DNA of 64,000 nt from Tretioscincus oriximinensis (lineage: Eukaryota; Chordata; Lepidosauria; Squamata; Gymnophthalmidae). The stretch is from NCBI GenBank assembly GCA_022410635.1, contig JAJVDF010000016.1, positions 2,926,889 through 2,990,888 of the forward strand, given 5' to 3'. Under the pieces are notes generated by a model. It had not been told where the DNA came from. It did not search any database and worked only from the letters and a program-made list of their open reading frames with translations. This document shows, piece after piece, positions 20,529-31,040 of this stretch. The translations under genes were made by a program, and so were the position numbers. Every line of letters begins with the position of its first letter. The stretch's first letter is position 1.

Positions 20529-20904
20529 TCAAACCAAGAAATTCTCCTTCTACTTATTGCCCAGTATACTTTATCCAATAGAACAGTAGGGAAGGCTGTG
20601 GTCACACACATGCTATAATTAAATAGTCCTGTTCTTCTGGTCTATAGCCTGTTTTTCAGGCCCAAGGACTGTTGAACAGCAGTGGCCTTAAGGTTATGTG
20701 TATCCCCTAACCAGGCCTGAAGCCAAATTATTGGTGAGCACAGCTATTCAGGCAGTGACATAGCTCTATAAAACTATTTCTTTTATTATAATGTAATAAC
20801 CTTACCATCAGTTCTTACATTTCCAGCAATTATTTCTATATCATGGTTCAATATAATGTGCTGTACAAGCGAAAATTCCAATTTATCATATATATGGTGA
20901 GTGG

Positions 20905-21222
20905 GAGGGAAAGTTATATTTTAATTATGTGTTAATAATTTATACGGAAGGTTCTATAAAAAGACATATTTTTTAAAAAAGGGAAAGAGGGAGTGGGAGA
21001 AAAAAATAAGCAAAAGGAAAACAAGAAGAATCAACTGATAATCATTGTTGCCTCCACTCCTCCACCCCCCTTCTCAGCTTCTTTTATGTTGTGATAACAG
21101 TACAAACACAATAATCCAGTTTTGCCATTGGGGTAACCTAATTAAACAATTTTAATATTTCTTTAATTATGCAAAAACAGAATTGCACAAAAGTAAGCTT
21201 TCCCCATAGGGAGTGTATTGCA
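20905..21222 (+). repeat. Inverted duplication, copy 1
   Basis: The stretch from ATTTTAATTATGTGTTAATA to CCCCATAGGGAGTGTATTG is the reverse complement, roughly 90% identical by eye, of 31041-31345. The adjoining SINE A copies (21223-21507 and 30733-31040) sit at the same junction in both, so the duplication includes the SINE. Confidence 0.75.
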
Positions 21223-21507
21223 GGCATGGATAGCTCAGTTGCTAAGGAATCCATCTCTCATCTGGGAGATCGGGTTTCGAAGCCCTGTGTGGGACGTGGG
21301 GAGGGGTGAGCACCTTCCACTAGCCTGTAGCTTTAACCAACCCAGCTTTTCGAAAGCATGAATTGCAAGAAATTGCAACTTACTGCAAGTAGATACATGG
21401 GAACCACCATGTGCCTGGTGGGGAAGACAGCATGTAAGCCTTTGTGTAAAAATGCCCTTGTAAGCCGCTTTGAGTNCCTTTGGAAGGCGAGAAAAGTGCA
21501 GATTATG
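21223..21507 (+). mobile_element. SINE A, full length, in duplicated segment
   Basis: Head GGCATGGATAGCTCAGTTGC, B-box GGGTTTCGAAGCCC, and body to AAGGCGAGAAAAGTGCAG. The tail is cut short before TTC repeats. The counterpart in the inverted copy is 30733-31040. Confidence 0.88.
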
Positions 21508-21516
21508 ACATTAGCA

Positions 21517-21812
21517 CAGGGATCCTCAAATTTTTTAAACAGGGAGCCAGTTCAGTGTTCCTCAGACCGTTGGAGGGCTGGACTATAGTTTAAAAAAAAC
21601 TATGAACAAATTCCTAATTTTGGGGCTGCCTAGTGTCANGAAGTGTGCATTGTGCGCATGTGCTATCAAAGAGGCAAGGGGTGTGCTACTGTGAGCCCAG
21701 GATTAGTCGGCTGCAAACAGGACAGACAATGGCGACAACAACATCTTGCAGGCCAGATAAATGTCCTCAGTGGGTCTCATGTGGCTCGCAGGCCATAGTT
21801 TGAGGACCCCTG
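21517..21812. mobile_element. hAT-like non-autonomous element
   Basis: Ends CAGGGATCCTCAAATTTTTT and CATAGTTTGAGGACCCCTG form an inverted repeat of the hAT/Charlie type. The interior includes GGAGGGCTGGACTATAGTTT and CTCATGTGGCTCGCAGGCC. I could not confirm an 8-bp duplication. Confidence 0.7.
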
Positions 21813-22099
21813 CAGAAAGCTGGGACAGAAAATGGGGTGCCCTGTTGTCTGTCAAGATATTTTAGGCATACTTTCTGACCAGAAGTACAATTTAAATTAC
21901 TAAAGTCTCAATAATACACCTCCTCAGGAATGTCCACCACTGATTAGAAGTTACCACCCCTCCACCCCTCACCCTATTCCCTCCTTACACCAAACCANAC
22001 CCAGATACACCACAGAACGTATTGACTATGGAATTTGCATTGCTGGAATCAGAGTACAAGCTAACATAAATATTTGAATAAATATGTGTCTTGGTTTTT

Positions 22100-22170
22100 T
22101 TTTTCTCCTGGTTTAGCCCAGTTTTTCAGGAAGGAAGATGAATTGAAAGTATATGTCAGAACAGCATCTG
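22100..22170. mobile_element. FB-1-type fragment
   Basis: TTTCTCCTGGTTTAGCCCAG, then TTTTTCAGGAAGGAAGATGA and ATTGAAAGTATATGTCAGAA: the right arm of FB-1 only. Confidence 0.4.
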
Positions 22171-22929
22171 ACTCCAGCCCAGGCTTCCAAGTAAGTGTCT
22201 TCATTGGGATACATGCTATAGTCTTTTCCATATGACAGCTGTACCTAGCATTAGCTNCCCTGCTTCCAGCTTTGGCAGCCTCTGATGGCTTCTCTCTCTC
22301 TCCCTCTTTCTTTCTGTCTCTCACACACACTTTGACAGTGCACATCAACATGGTATTTTCATTTGGGATTCTTTAACGCGGAAAATCCACCTTCGGTTCA
22401 GACAATGTGAAAAGGAAATCACTATTTACTTTGCTNAAATTTTTTTTCATATTAAAGGTTGACTGAACAGGTGTGGCAGCATCCAAACTGTTGCAAAGGG
22501 AGAGATTTNTTTTTTTCATGTGTGAAGCAATGGAATAAAGGTGTTGGCAATGCTATTTGACCTTTGCATGCCACCAGGTAACAGGGAGCAATCTCAGAGT
22601 CTCTTTAGATATTGCAGTTGCCTCTTCTCACCCGTGCTGGATGTGGAGACAACTGAAAACTCTTATCTCCATCTGCCAGCTACTGTCATTATTATGACAG
22701 TTGCAAGTAATGGATGTGTTCCCTATTTATTCCCTGGTAGAAATAGATGTACAGTAATATTAATAAACATTATAATGATCTATTTCCTTGTTCCCCTAAA
22801 ATTATGGAAAAGTAACTATTATGCTCTGTATGTGTGGAAACTCAAACTTGGTGATTTTTTAAAAAGAAACTGGATCCAGAACACAGTGTTAATTTGTGTA
22901 CATTTCATTCAACTTTAAGATTGGATTAA
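22171..22929. other. No clear feature
   Basis: Includes a short CT/CA-rich patch (22290-22330) and a possible FB-5 arm at 22378-22440. Otherwise unclassified. Confidence 0.35.
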
Positions 22930-23017
22930 GCTAATTCATGATACTGTTTATATATGTTAATTTGGTTTTAATATGTTGACTTTTTATTGTTAACCACTTT
23001 GAGACCTTCAGGTATAG
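22930..23017 (+). mobile_element. L2-type LINE 3' end fused to GAA tract
   Basis: TTTTTATTGTTAACCACTTT, then GAGACCTTCAGGTATAG, joined to GAA repeats. The same joint as at 7800-7831. Confidence 0.55.
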
Positions 23018-23205
23018 TAGAAGAAGAAGAAGAAGAAGAAGAAGAAGAAGAAGAAGAAGAAGAAGAAGAAGAAGAAGAAGAAGAAGAAGAAGAAGAAGAA
23101 GAAGAAGANGAAGAAGAAGAAGAAGAAGAAGAAGAAGAAGAAGAAGAAGAAGAAGAAGAAGAAGAAGAAGAAGAAGAAGAAGAAGAAGAAGAAGAAGAAG
23201 AAGAG
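23018..23205. repeat. (GAA)n tract, about 188 bp
   Basis: Essentially uninterrupted GAA with a single ambiguous base near 23109 and one GAG near the end. It is the tail of the reversed SINE A that follows. Confidence 0.97.
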
Positions 23206-23375
23206 GAAATTATTACAAGGGTATTTTTGACCAAAGGTTACATTCTATCTTCCCCACCAGGCTATGGTGGTTCCCACGTATCTACTTGTAGTCAGTTGCA
23301 ATTTCTTGCAATTCATGCTTTTGAATAGTTGGATTGGCTAAAGCTACAGGCTAGTGGAAGGTGCTCACCCCACCC
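23206..23375 (-). mobile_element. SINE A with the same internal deletion as 8272
   Basis: GAAATTATTACAAGGGTATT, then TTCTATCTTCCCCACCAGGC and CTAGTGGAAGGTGCTCACCC. The CTTATACCCC...AGCGGC part is missing between the GAA tract and TTACAAGGG, and the tRNA-like head is lost. Confidence 0.82.
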
Positions 23376-23854
23376 TATAGGACGGTATAGAAATGTAAAT
23401 ACATAAATAATAGTGCTAAGAGCCTCAATCGTGCAATCTAAGGAGCTAGACAAGGCGTATCTTGGACTGTACCAATGTGTGCAAGAAGGCTTCTAGTACA
23501 TTGGTCTGGTATATCAACCAATGCAGAATTTTCTACCATTCCAAGAGTGGCAGCAATTCCCTGCTTCCTTCCCTTTTGAATCATAGTCAGTAAATACGAT
23601 GCAGAACTTGCAGACAGTAGCAAATTTCTGATCTGTTCCAAACCAGTGTCAGCTATTAATTCCTTGAGATTAAAGAAAGCATAGTTTCCAGATCCATATC
23701 TCTATTTTCTGTTGCTAACGATTGCTCAGAGCTGACATTCTCCCNATTCACATTAGGGAACTGAGTACAACTACCCTTCAGCAATCTCTAAGATTCTTCC
23801 CACTCACTACATTAACTTGATAGCCTTCTTCTCAGTCAGAAAGACAATTATTTT
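23376..23854. other. No recognisable feature
   Basis: Unclassified sequence. The 67-aa minus frame (23438-23641) has no recognisable domain. Confidence 0.4.
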
Positions 23855-24040
23855 TAATCCAATTTCAGCACTGGAGTAGACCAAAGTAGAGGGTGGGGCC
23901 ATTTTTTCTTGGTTTAGTCCAGTTCTGAAGTTGGATTAAAAAGAAATGCTTGTCGTACTCCGTCCTTAGTGGGGATTTGCCATGTGGATGGCCAAGNCCT
24001 ATCCCGAGATGTAGCCCAGAAAAAAGCTCAGTGCATATTT
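23855..24040. mobile_element. FB-1 element followed by FB-3 arm
   Basis: 23855-23960: TAATCCAATTTCAGCACTGG and TGGTTTAGTCCAGTTCTGAA, then GTTGGATTAAAAAGAAATGC (FB-1 arms). 23970-24035: CCTTAGTGGGGA and CCTATCCCGAGATGTAGCCC, then AGAAAAAAGCTCAGTG (an FB-3-like arm). Confidence 0.4.
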
Positions 24041-24094
24041 ATCCTTATTTATCTTTCTAAAATAAAAACCTTAGAAAATGCCCCCAGGTTGTAT

Positions 24095-24246
24095 TAACAC
24101 AGGACCTTGGACAGCTCCAAAGCTCTTTCAGCCTCCCTTACTTCACAAGGTGTTTGTTGTGAAAAGAAGAACAGAAAGTTATGTAAGCCACCTAGATCCC
24201 CTTCTGGTTGAGAAAAGTGAGGTGTAAAAACTAACTCTTCTTCTTT
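24095..24246 (+). mobile_element. SINE C (Sauria-SINE head with Bov-B-like tail)
   Basis: AGGACCTTGGACAGCTCCAA, CTTCACAAGGTGTTTGTTGT, then a GTAAGCCACCTAGATCCCCT tail ending CTCTTCTTCTTT. The head resembles SINE B while the tail resembles SINE A. Confidence 0.65.
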
Positions 24247-24292
24247 GGAGGGATGGCAATTCCCCTGAGCCTCAGCTACTTTTCGAGATTAT

Positions 24293-24690
24293 TATTTTAT
24301 TATTTATTTATTTATACTTATATCCCGCCCTATACCTGAGTGTCTCAGGGTGGCCAAAACAGTAAAACACCACTACAAAATTAAAACAGTATAAAACAAT
24401 ATTTAAAAGTAGGGATAAAGATGACATTTCTTCAGCCAAAGGCCAGATAAAAGAGGTGNATCTTCAAGGACCTTCTAAAAGAAAACAACGATGATGANAG
24501 ACGCACCTCGAGGGGGAGACTATTCCAAAGATGAGGGGCAACCACTGAGAAGGCCCTACCCCGGGTTCCCACTCCACTGGCTGTTGAAAAGGGTGGTACA
24601 ACCAGGAGGGTCTCTCCTGCAGATCTTAAGCGACTGGCAGGTTGGTATGGGAGAAGGCGTTCCTTTAGATATTTGGGGCCCAAGTTTTAG
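24293..24690 (-). mobile_element. L2-type LINE, ORF C-terminus and 3' end
   Basis: The minus frame encodes the L2/Rex-like C-terminal block: PKYLKERLLPYQPASRLRSA, then GETLLVVPPFSTASG, then RAFSVVAPHLWNSLPLEV and SFRRSLK (24432-24683). The 3' end reads CCTGAGACACTCAGGTATAG, then GGCGGGATATAAGTATAAAT (24303-24355 in reverse). Two ambiguous bases fall in the coding part. Confidence 0.82.
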
Positions 24691-25045
24691 ATTAATGTCC
24701 TGCATTTCAATTTTATGATCTGGTAATCTTAATTCTGGACCCTATGCAGTGCAATGCAAGATTCAGGGTGGAAGTGAATAATTACTGGGATATAGTGACT
24801 AACCAATAAAGATAATAATAGGATCCAATAAAGTACTAAGTGGGTAGGGTTGGATTCCTTTGGATTTAGAAAATGCCAGGATACATGGGGAATATTATTA
24901 TTTAATTGAGCTTGATGACTGCAATCTCAGTAATTACTTGGAAGTGGAAGGATAAGGGAGAATGGTGTTTAACAATTAGACTTAAATACATTATTGATCA
25001 ACTTAAATTGTATATCTTGAAGGAGCAAAGAGATTTGTGGATGGG

Positions 25046-25299
25046 GGTAGTAGTGTAGTGGTTAGCGTGTTGGGCTTGTACCTGGTAGTCTCCCGGTTCG
25101 ATTCCCCACTCCTCTATGAAAGCCAGTTGGGTGACCTTGGGTCAGTCACAGTTCTATAGAACTCTCAGCCCCACCTAATCCACAGGGTGTCTGTTGCGGA
25201 GAAAACAACAAAAGCTATGTGCGCCACCCTATGGTTGGCCTCCCTGAGACCTTCGGGTATAGGGCGGGATACAAATACAAATAAATAAATAAATAAATA
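25046..25299 (+). mobile_element. SINE B, full length
   Basis: A-box GTGTAGTGGTTAGCGTGTTG, B-box CGGTTCGATTCCCC, TGGGTGACCTTGGGTCAGTC, TCCACAGGGTGTCTGTTGC, then a tail CCTGAGACCTTCGGGTATAG plus GGCGGGATACAAATAC and (AAAT)n. It is the best family member here. Confidence 0.92.
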
Positions 25300-26013
25300 C
25301 GCAAACTAGGATTTATGGCAGGGTTTCATGAGAAAGAAAAGCATCTTCATGGTTTGGGAAAATTATTTTGTTTGTGCTTCTGGACCGCCAGCAATGCTTG
25401 TGAATGTCTTTTTTATAAGCTGATATACAGAAATAAGATTACAAAAGGTAGCCATCTGGATGCACCTCTAGTCACAGCAACACCCTTGTATTGTCTTGCA
25501 TCCAAAAGTGAGAAGTCTTCTGTTACGATCATGCAGAAGCCAAGTGCGCCGTTGAAGGAGAGCACTATGTTCCTGGAAGGGAGCCTGCTTGGCTTCTTGT
25601 CCTGGCAGATTTTTTTCTTTTCAACATCTAGTGCAAAGTCAATTGGGCAAAGAGCACCCCGCTTGATTAGACCAAGCAGAGAGCTGTGGATGGAGGAAGA
25701 GTTTGTTCATTCTTTCTTCGTGGTATGAGTGTAAAGAGACAATAAGTGAGTCAACAAGAAGTGTGGAGGCTCCCTGTGTGTCTCAGAAAGGAAGAGCACA
25801 ATAGCGAACATGGAATCTGAGTGAGTGCAAATGTGCTTTAGCCGTTCCATTCAACATCAGTATGCTGCCCAAGAAATGCTTTCTGCCAGGATGAACATTC
25901 TTGCAGAGAAAATAGCAGCTTGCTCTCTTTCTTAAAGTGACTCAAGAAGCGAATAAATATCTGCAATTATTCTGGAATCATACTGAAATTGCCACACAAA
26001 AATTCATGACATT
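25300..26013. other. No recognisable feature
   Basis: Contains an open frame of 137 codons (25315-25728) with no recognisable domain and no conserved-exon character. Otherwise unclassified. Confidence 0.4.
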
Positions 26014-26345
26014 CAGGGGCAGACTGGCCAGGGATCCAGCTTACCTGACAGGAAGTGGGCCCTGCCAGGCAAATGTGGGGCCCTGGTGAAGAGGGTCCTT
26101 CCCATCCTGGGACTTGCTTGCATTTTGAATGTGCAGGTCTGTGACACTCTTTGTGCNTGCAAAAACAGCCCTGGTACCTCTGCTGTAATAGCAGTATGCG
26201 CTGGGTGGTAAATTGGTGCATGGTATATGATGCATTTGCACTTGGCAATTACCATGGACATGGGTGCTCACTGTTGTCCCATTCTCCCTCCCACTGAGCT
26301 GCTAAACAATGGGTGCCCCGCCTTTGGATTCCCAGTCCGCCACTG
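26014..26345. mobile_element. hAT-like element, 332 bp
   Basis: Ends CAGGGGCAGACTGGCCAGGG and GGATTCCCAGTCCGCCACTG are imperfect inverted repeats. The flanking 8-mers ATGACATT and ATTACATA agree at six of eight positions, an eroded hAT-type duplication. Confidence 0.7.
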
Positions 26346-26614
26346 ATTACATAGCACTCGAGTTTACTGGTAATTATATTACAGTATATGATTATAGCAG
26401 TCAGAATTTTTTATGTTGAGAAATGGAAAAAAAAAGAATTCTTTTGACTGAAGTTTGGGTTTTCAAACTAATGAACTTCGTTCGAAATGGATAAGTTGAC
26501 TTTTCTGATAAGGGATAAAACACTAATCCAATATGTTGATGATTGGAGATTTTTAATGGATTACCAGCAAGAAATAGGGAATGCATTTTAATAGCAGTTT
26601 TTGAACATCATTCC

Positions 26615-26705
26615 AACACATACTCTTAAGGTAGGAATTTTTTACCCTGGTCTAATCCAGTTTTTGAGGACTGAAGCTGGATTAATAATATGTGTCAGAA
26701 CAGCA
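26615..26705. mobile_element. Foldback element FB-1
   Basis: ACACATACTCTTAAGG, then TCTAATCCAGTTTTTGAGGA, then CTGAAGCTGGATTAATAATA and TGTGTCAGAACAGCAGC. The right arm is near-consensus and the left arm is reduced. Confidence 0.5.
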
Positions 26706-26887
26706 GCTAAAGAACTATCAATGTGGAGAAAGAATTTAGAACTATTTATGGAGACATAAAATAGGCTGTTGACCAAACTTATAAAAAATGGAGCAGAAAG
26801 ATGGGAAGTCGTCTATGTAAGTATTTAGTTGATTAATTTGGGAGAGAAATGAAATTTTACATGCATGCTTATTTGAAATAAAATATA

Positions 26888-26961
26888 CTGCTCAAAACAA
26901 TTAAGGGAACACTTTAACATACACCGTTATGTTAAAGTGTTCCCTTAACTGTTTTGAGCAG
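26888..26961. mobile_element. 74-bp palindromic MITE, TA-flanked
   Basis: CTGCTCAAAACAATTAAGGG, then AACACTTTAACATA, forms the left arm. The right arm is its complement with one mismatch (AACTGTTTTGAGCAG). TA flanks both ends, as for Tc1/mariner insertions. A second copy is at 37634. An (AT)n run follows. Confidence 0.75.
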
Positions 26962-27143
26962 TATATATATATATATATATTTAAAGGGAGGGAAATCTGC
27001 TACGCTTTTATTACAGAAAATCAAGCAATAGTGCTGGGTTTTCTGTAATAGCTTACGATTCCTGACATTTCTTCCTATGGTAGACTCATTCCTCTTGAAA
27101 AATGTCCATGTATAGAAAACGTATATAAACAAACAAGAAGGAA

Positions 27144-27470
27144 AGAAGAAGAACTTGATTCTTATACCCCACTTTTCTCACCTTTCAAAGGGACTCAAAG
27201 CGGCTTACAAGGGTATTTTGCCCAATTCTATCTTCCCCACCAGGCTTTGCCCATGCACATTCTATCTTCCCCACCAGGCTGTGGTGGTTCCCATGTATCT
27301 ACTTGCAGTCAGTTGCAATTTCTTGCAATTCTTGCTTTTGAATAGCTGGATTGGCTAGAGCTACAGGCTAGTGGAAGGTGCTCACCCCTCCCCACGTCTG
27401 ACACAGGGCTTCGAAACCCCATCTCCCAGACGAGAGACGAATTCCTAAGCGACTGAGCTATCCGTGCCTG
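27144..27470 (-). mobile_element. SINE A with internal duplication
   Basis: Full-length reverse copy with head GACTGAGCTATCCGTGCCTG. TTCTATCTTCCCCACCAGGC occurs twice (about 27226 and 27260) because a stretch of about 34 bp is repeated. Confidence 0.88.
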
Positions 27471-27864
27471 TGAGAAGAGAAGTGAGAAGGCATTTCCTAC
27501 AGTATAAGAGTATTTTGAAAAGGAAGAATCTCAAGAAAAAACATCAAACAGACATAAGAGACATAATTTTGATGGGGTTTCCTGACACCAGAATGTGTGG
27601 TGAAATGCAATTCTGGAACACAAAGATTCCAGAATTTCCTCTTGCTGTTTGGATGCATCCTTAGATGCTGTACATATTCAAATAATTTAGGATATCCACC
27701 ACCCAACTTCAGCTTTATTTGATTTTTCCTCATAGCAAAACATGTCATCTAAACAAATTATTTTCTGTCTTTTTTCATTTTTTTCTGGAATGTTCCCTCA
27801 AACTGAAATCTCCTTATTGACCCTTTGCTACATTCTATCTAATGAAATCAAATTATTATGTAGA

Positions 27865-27945
27865 CACATACTTTTAATCCAGTTTCAGTCCTGAAAAAAG
27901 AGTGCTAAACCTGGAAAAAAACCAGGATACAACCTTTTAATAATT
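27865..27945. mobile_element. FB-1 left arm
   Basis: ACACATACTTTTAATCCAGT, then TTCAGTCCTGAAAAAAGAGT and CCTGGAAAAAAACCAGG. Confidence 0.5.
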
Positions 27946-28473
27946 GGAATTTTTTTTTCTAGTTCTAGATACCCATCTGGTGCTCCCCCTGACAGAAAAA
28001 ACAGACATCCAGCTTTCCCTATAAGACCTCACTTATCTTCCACAGTGTGTACCAAAGCCTTATGTTTAGCTTTGGAGGCGCTAGGAGCAGGAGTAAACCA
28101 TTCCTTCCCAGCTCATTGCATCAGAACTGACACAACACTTGTGTCATTCAGAAACAAGGGAAGATAGGGAGTTTGGGCCCTTTCCAATTCTGTGCCCAGG
28201 GCAAAAGTACAGTTCACCGTATCTTGAGTTTGCTTGTGGTTCTTCAGGACTGAAGGTAGNTTGAAAATGTTCACGGAATCTATATAATACAGAGGAATAA
28301 AAAGACTAATGCTGCTTCCAGACTGTGGTAGAACATTGCACTTTTTAGTGATACTCTGGAATAATAATCTGTTTCTCCAGACAGTTGAAAAACAATATAG
28401 GGAACGTGCCTACTTTCATACTGTGTTCTGCCACTGGAATACATANATTGAAGCATTTTAGTGGCATGCAAGA
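27946..28473. other. No recognisable feature
   Basis: Unclassified intergenic sequence. A possible FB-1 scrap (TCTTCAGGACTGAAGGTAG) lies near 28240. Confidence 0.35.
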
Positions 28474-28668
28474 GAAGAAGCAGAAAATTTGTTTTTTATG
28501 CCCTGCTTATAACCAGAAAGGGATTCAAAATAGCTTACATAATCTTGTGTTCTTCTCTCCATAACAGATACCTTGTCAAGTAGGTGGGGTTGAAANNGCT
28601 CTGAAGGACTGTGACAAGCCCCAAGCCACCCCCCTGGCAGCATGTAGAAGTATAGAATCAAACTGGGA
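28474..28668 (-). mobile_element. SINE C, diverged
   Basis: Reverse copy: AAGAAGCAGAAAATTTG, TATGCCCTGCTTATAACCAG, AGATACCTTGTCAAGTAGGT and a degraded head with AATCAAACTGGGA. Confidence 0.6.
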
Positions 28669-28775
28669 CACTAAGGCTGCAGACACATTTGGGCTTAACA
28701 CGTGCCCCAATGTGAAGCGGGAGCCGACCNTTTGCATTGTGTTACCATAAAAACGGCCTCTGAAGACCTCCTGTG
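28669..28775. repeat. Unclassified repeat shared with 59410-59520
   Basis: CTAAGGCTGCAGACACATTT at one end and GTGTTACCATAAAAACGGCC, then TCTGAAGACCTCCTG, at the other. The reverse complement is recognisable at 59410-59520. Possibly one end of a DNA transposon. Confidence 0.4.
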
Positions 28776-29045
28776 TCAATCAAAATGCACATCACCACTT
28801 TCTGTGGCGCAGTGCGTGGTGATTTTGCATCGTTGCAGCTCTCTTTTGAAATTCACACTAAGAGAACTTTGACAACAAGGTTGGGGAATCGGCTGGCAAA
28901 GCAAACAGGAGAATGAGGCAATAGAATCAGGAGGGAAAGACAGAGTGGGGGCAAGGGAATTGGGAAGGAAAGGTAGGAAAAAGGAGACTTTAACAAGGGT
29001 TCGAAACAAGGCGAGGATTTATTTAATCCTACGCCCTCACTTCAC

Positions 29046-29190
29046 TTTCAATTTCAGAGAAATAGCCATGTTAGTCTAGTAGAAAGTCCAGCAAAGGGGC
29101 TAGCAGCACTTTGAGACTAACTTGAGAAAAGTGGGTGGCATAAGCTTTCGTAGACATGTCTACTTCTTCAGATGCTGTTGTTTCTTATAG
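29046..29190 (-). mobile_element. Hammerhead-like inverted-repeat element, one arm
   Basis: TTTCAGAGAAATAGCCATGT, then GTCTAGTAGAAAGTCCAGC, a GTGGGTGGCATAAGCTTTCG block and TAGACATGTCTACTTCTTCA. On the minus strand the core is CTGAAGA, a stem GTAGA-CATG-TCTAC, then GAAA (29146-29171). Confidence 0.65.
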
Positions 29191-29574
29191 AAAACTGTTG
29201 TTTCTTATAGAAAACTGTGAATGGGAGAAGACAAAGCATATGCAACTGTAATAAGGTGATGAATTGCAGGTTAGAAAAACAGGTAAATGGCAGAAACTAA
29301 TCCTCTCACGTGAAAAAGTCCCTGGGGCAATAAGAGGCAATGTCTGGTAGAGAATCAATCAAATACTTAACAGGTTTCATAAAAATGCATGGTTGGCCAG
29401 GAAACCATTATCTCTGTTAAGTCCTTTGTTGATGGCTTGGAACTTATGAATGTATTCAAGTTCTGCTGCTTCTCTTTCAAATCTTCCTTTGTAGTTCCTT
29501 TGTTCAAGGACAATTTCCATTTTCCACTCCTTGTTAAAGTCCCAGTGCAACCACAGCCTAAAAGATAAAAAATT
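29191..29574. other. No recognisable feature
   Basis: Contains a direct repeat of GTTGTTTCTTATAGAAAACT (about 29176 and 29196). Otherwise unclassified. Confidence 0.4.
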
Positions 29575-29842
29575 AAGAGCCAGGTTGGTGTAGTGGTTAG
29601 AGCGATTATTTGGTAGTCTTCCGATTCGATTCCCCACTTCTCCATGAAAACCAGCTGGATGACCATGTGCCCGTCATAGTTCTTTGGAACTCTCTCAGCC
29701 CCATCTACTTCACAGGGTGTCAGTTGTGGAGAAAGCAACAGCAGCTATATGTGCTGCGCTTTGGTTGGCCGCCTTGAGACCTTCGGGTATAGGGCGGGAT
29801 ATGAGTACTAATAAATAAATTACATAAATAAATAAATAAAAC
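29575..29842 (+). mobile_element. SINE B, full length
   Basis: GCCAGGTTGGTGTAGTGGTT, B-box CCGATTCGATTCCCC, body, then tail CTTGAGACCTTCGGGTATAG plus GGCGGGATATGAGTAC and (AAAT)n. Confidence 0.9.
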
Positions 29843-30732
29843 GGACACCAGACTCTCTCTCAATACCCACAAGTATATATTACACTCTTGTGCANTGGCC
29901 ATTTTTGCCTCACCAGTGTGCATGTGTAATTGGGGCAAGGTGCACTACACATTCCTNAGCTTCCTGACATATAGTTTTCGTGCTATTTTGGGAAAATCTG
30001 CACGGCGTATTGGATTTTCCCAGAAAAGGATATTAGGGTATGCTGCGATTGCTACAGTTATACACGGCAATTCCAAAACATAGCCATGGCATAATTGCTC
30101 CCTTTCTTTCTTGTTGCAACCTAAAGCTATTTCTTATTAGACGTGTCAATTCCCCTGCAGCTTTTATATTATGAATTGCAACAGAAAAAAGAGAAAAGAT
30201 ATTTATTAATGATATATTACTTTTTTTTCAACGGTTGCCTTTCTCTTTCAGTTGCCATGGAATTAATTTCTGGGAGTTGTGATTCAGGACACCAGGAAGG
30301 CCAAGCTGAGAGGAAGCCTTAAGCCAAGAAGGCAGGATATTATTGCAGGTTTTTTTAATATTAATATTATGCTTTTCTTTGTAAATTGAATTATATGTTT
30401 CAAGTGTTGTAATTTGCCCTGGGACTCTTATACAGCAGGGGACATAAATATATATTGAAAATGAAAAGGNGAGAAAATATAATAAAGAAGGTTTCTTTTT
30501 TGAAATTCTTGTGGTATTTCAAATTATACTATACATTTGAACTTGGCACACACTTGAGCAAAGTATATAAAAAGTGAGAATAGCAAATGCTATGTGTGAG
30601 ATGTGAAAAACCTTTTGCATGATGTTGTACTGCCCTCTGCAGTTACNCATTTGCAAATTTCAACATTTATTTGTGGCAATATTTCTTATAAACTGTCTTG
30701 TTTTTATTGAATTTATTTTACTTCTTTTGTTA
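29843..30732. other. No recognisable feature
   Basis: A/T-rich unclassified sequence. Confidence 0.4.
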
Positions 30733-31040
30733 GAAGAAGAAGAAGACCTGGGTTTTTATACCCAGCTTTTCTCAGCTTTCAAAGGGACTCAAAGCAGCTT
30801 ACAAATGTATTTTTGCCTGAAGGCTCACATTCTATCTTCCCCTCCAGGCACATGGTGGTTCCCATGTATCTACTTGCAATCAGTTACAATTTCTTGCAGT
30901 TCATGCTTTTGAATAGCTGGGTTGGCTAGAGCTACAGGCTAGTGGAAGGTGCTTAACCCTCCCCACGTCCCACACGGGCTTTGAAACTCCATCTCTCAGG
31001 CGAGAGACGAATTCCTAAGTGACTGAACTATCCGTGCCTG
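30733..31040 (-). mobile_element. SINE A, full length, in inverted duplication
   Basis: GAAGAAGAAGACCTGGGTTT through the body to GACTGAACTATCCGTGCCTG. The head abuts CAATACACTCCCTATGGGG, the same junction as at 21222 in the opposite orientation. Confidence 0.88.

Noticed and set aside
23018..23205. Regular repeat considered as a CRISPR-like array
   Set aside because: It is a pure trinucleotide microsatellite without spacers, in a vertebrate genome.
25315..25728. 137-codon frame as a candidate exon or small gene
   Set aside because: No domain, no conserved motif and no convincing splice or promoter context. Length is within chance expectation for 64 kb.
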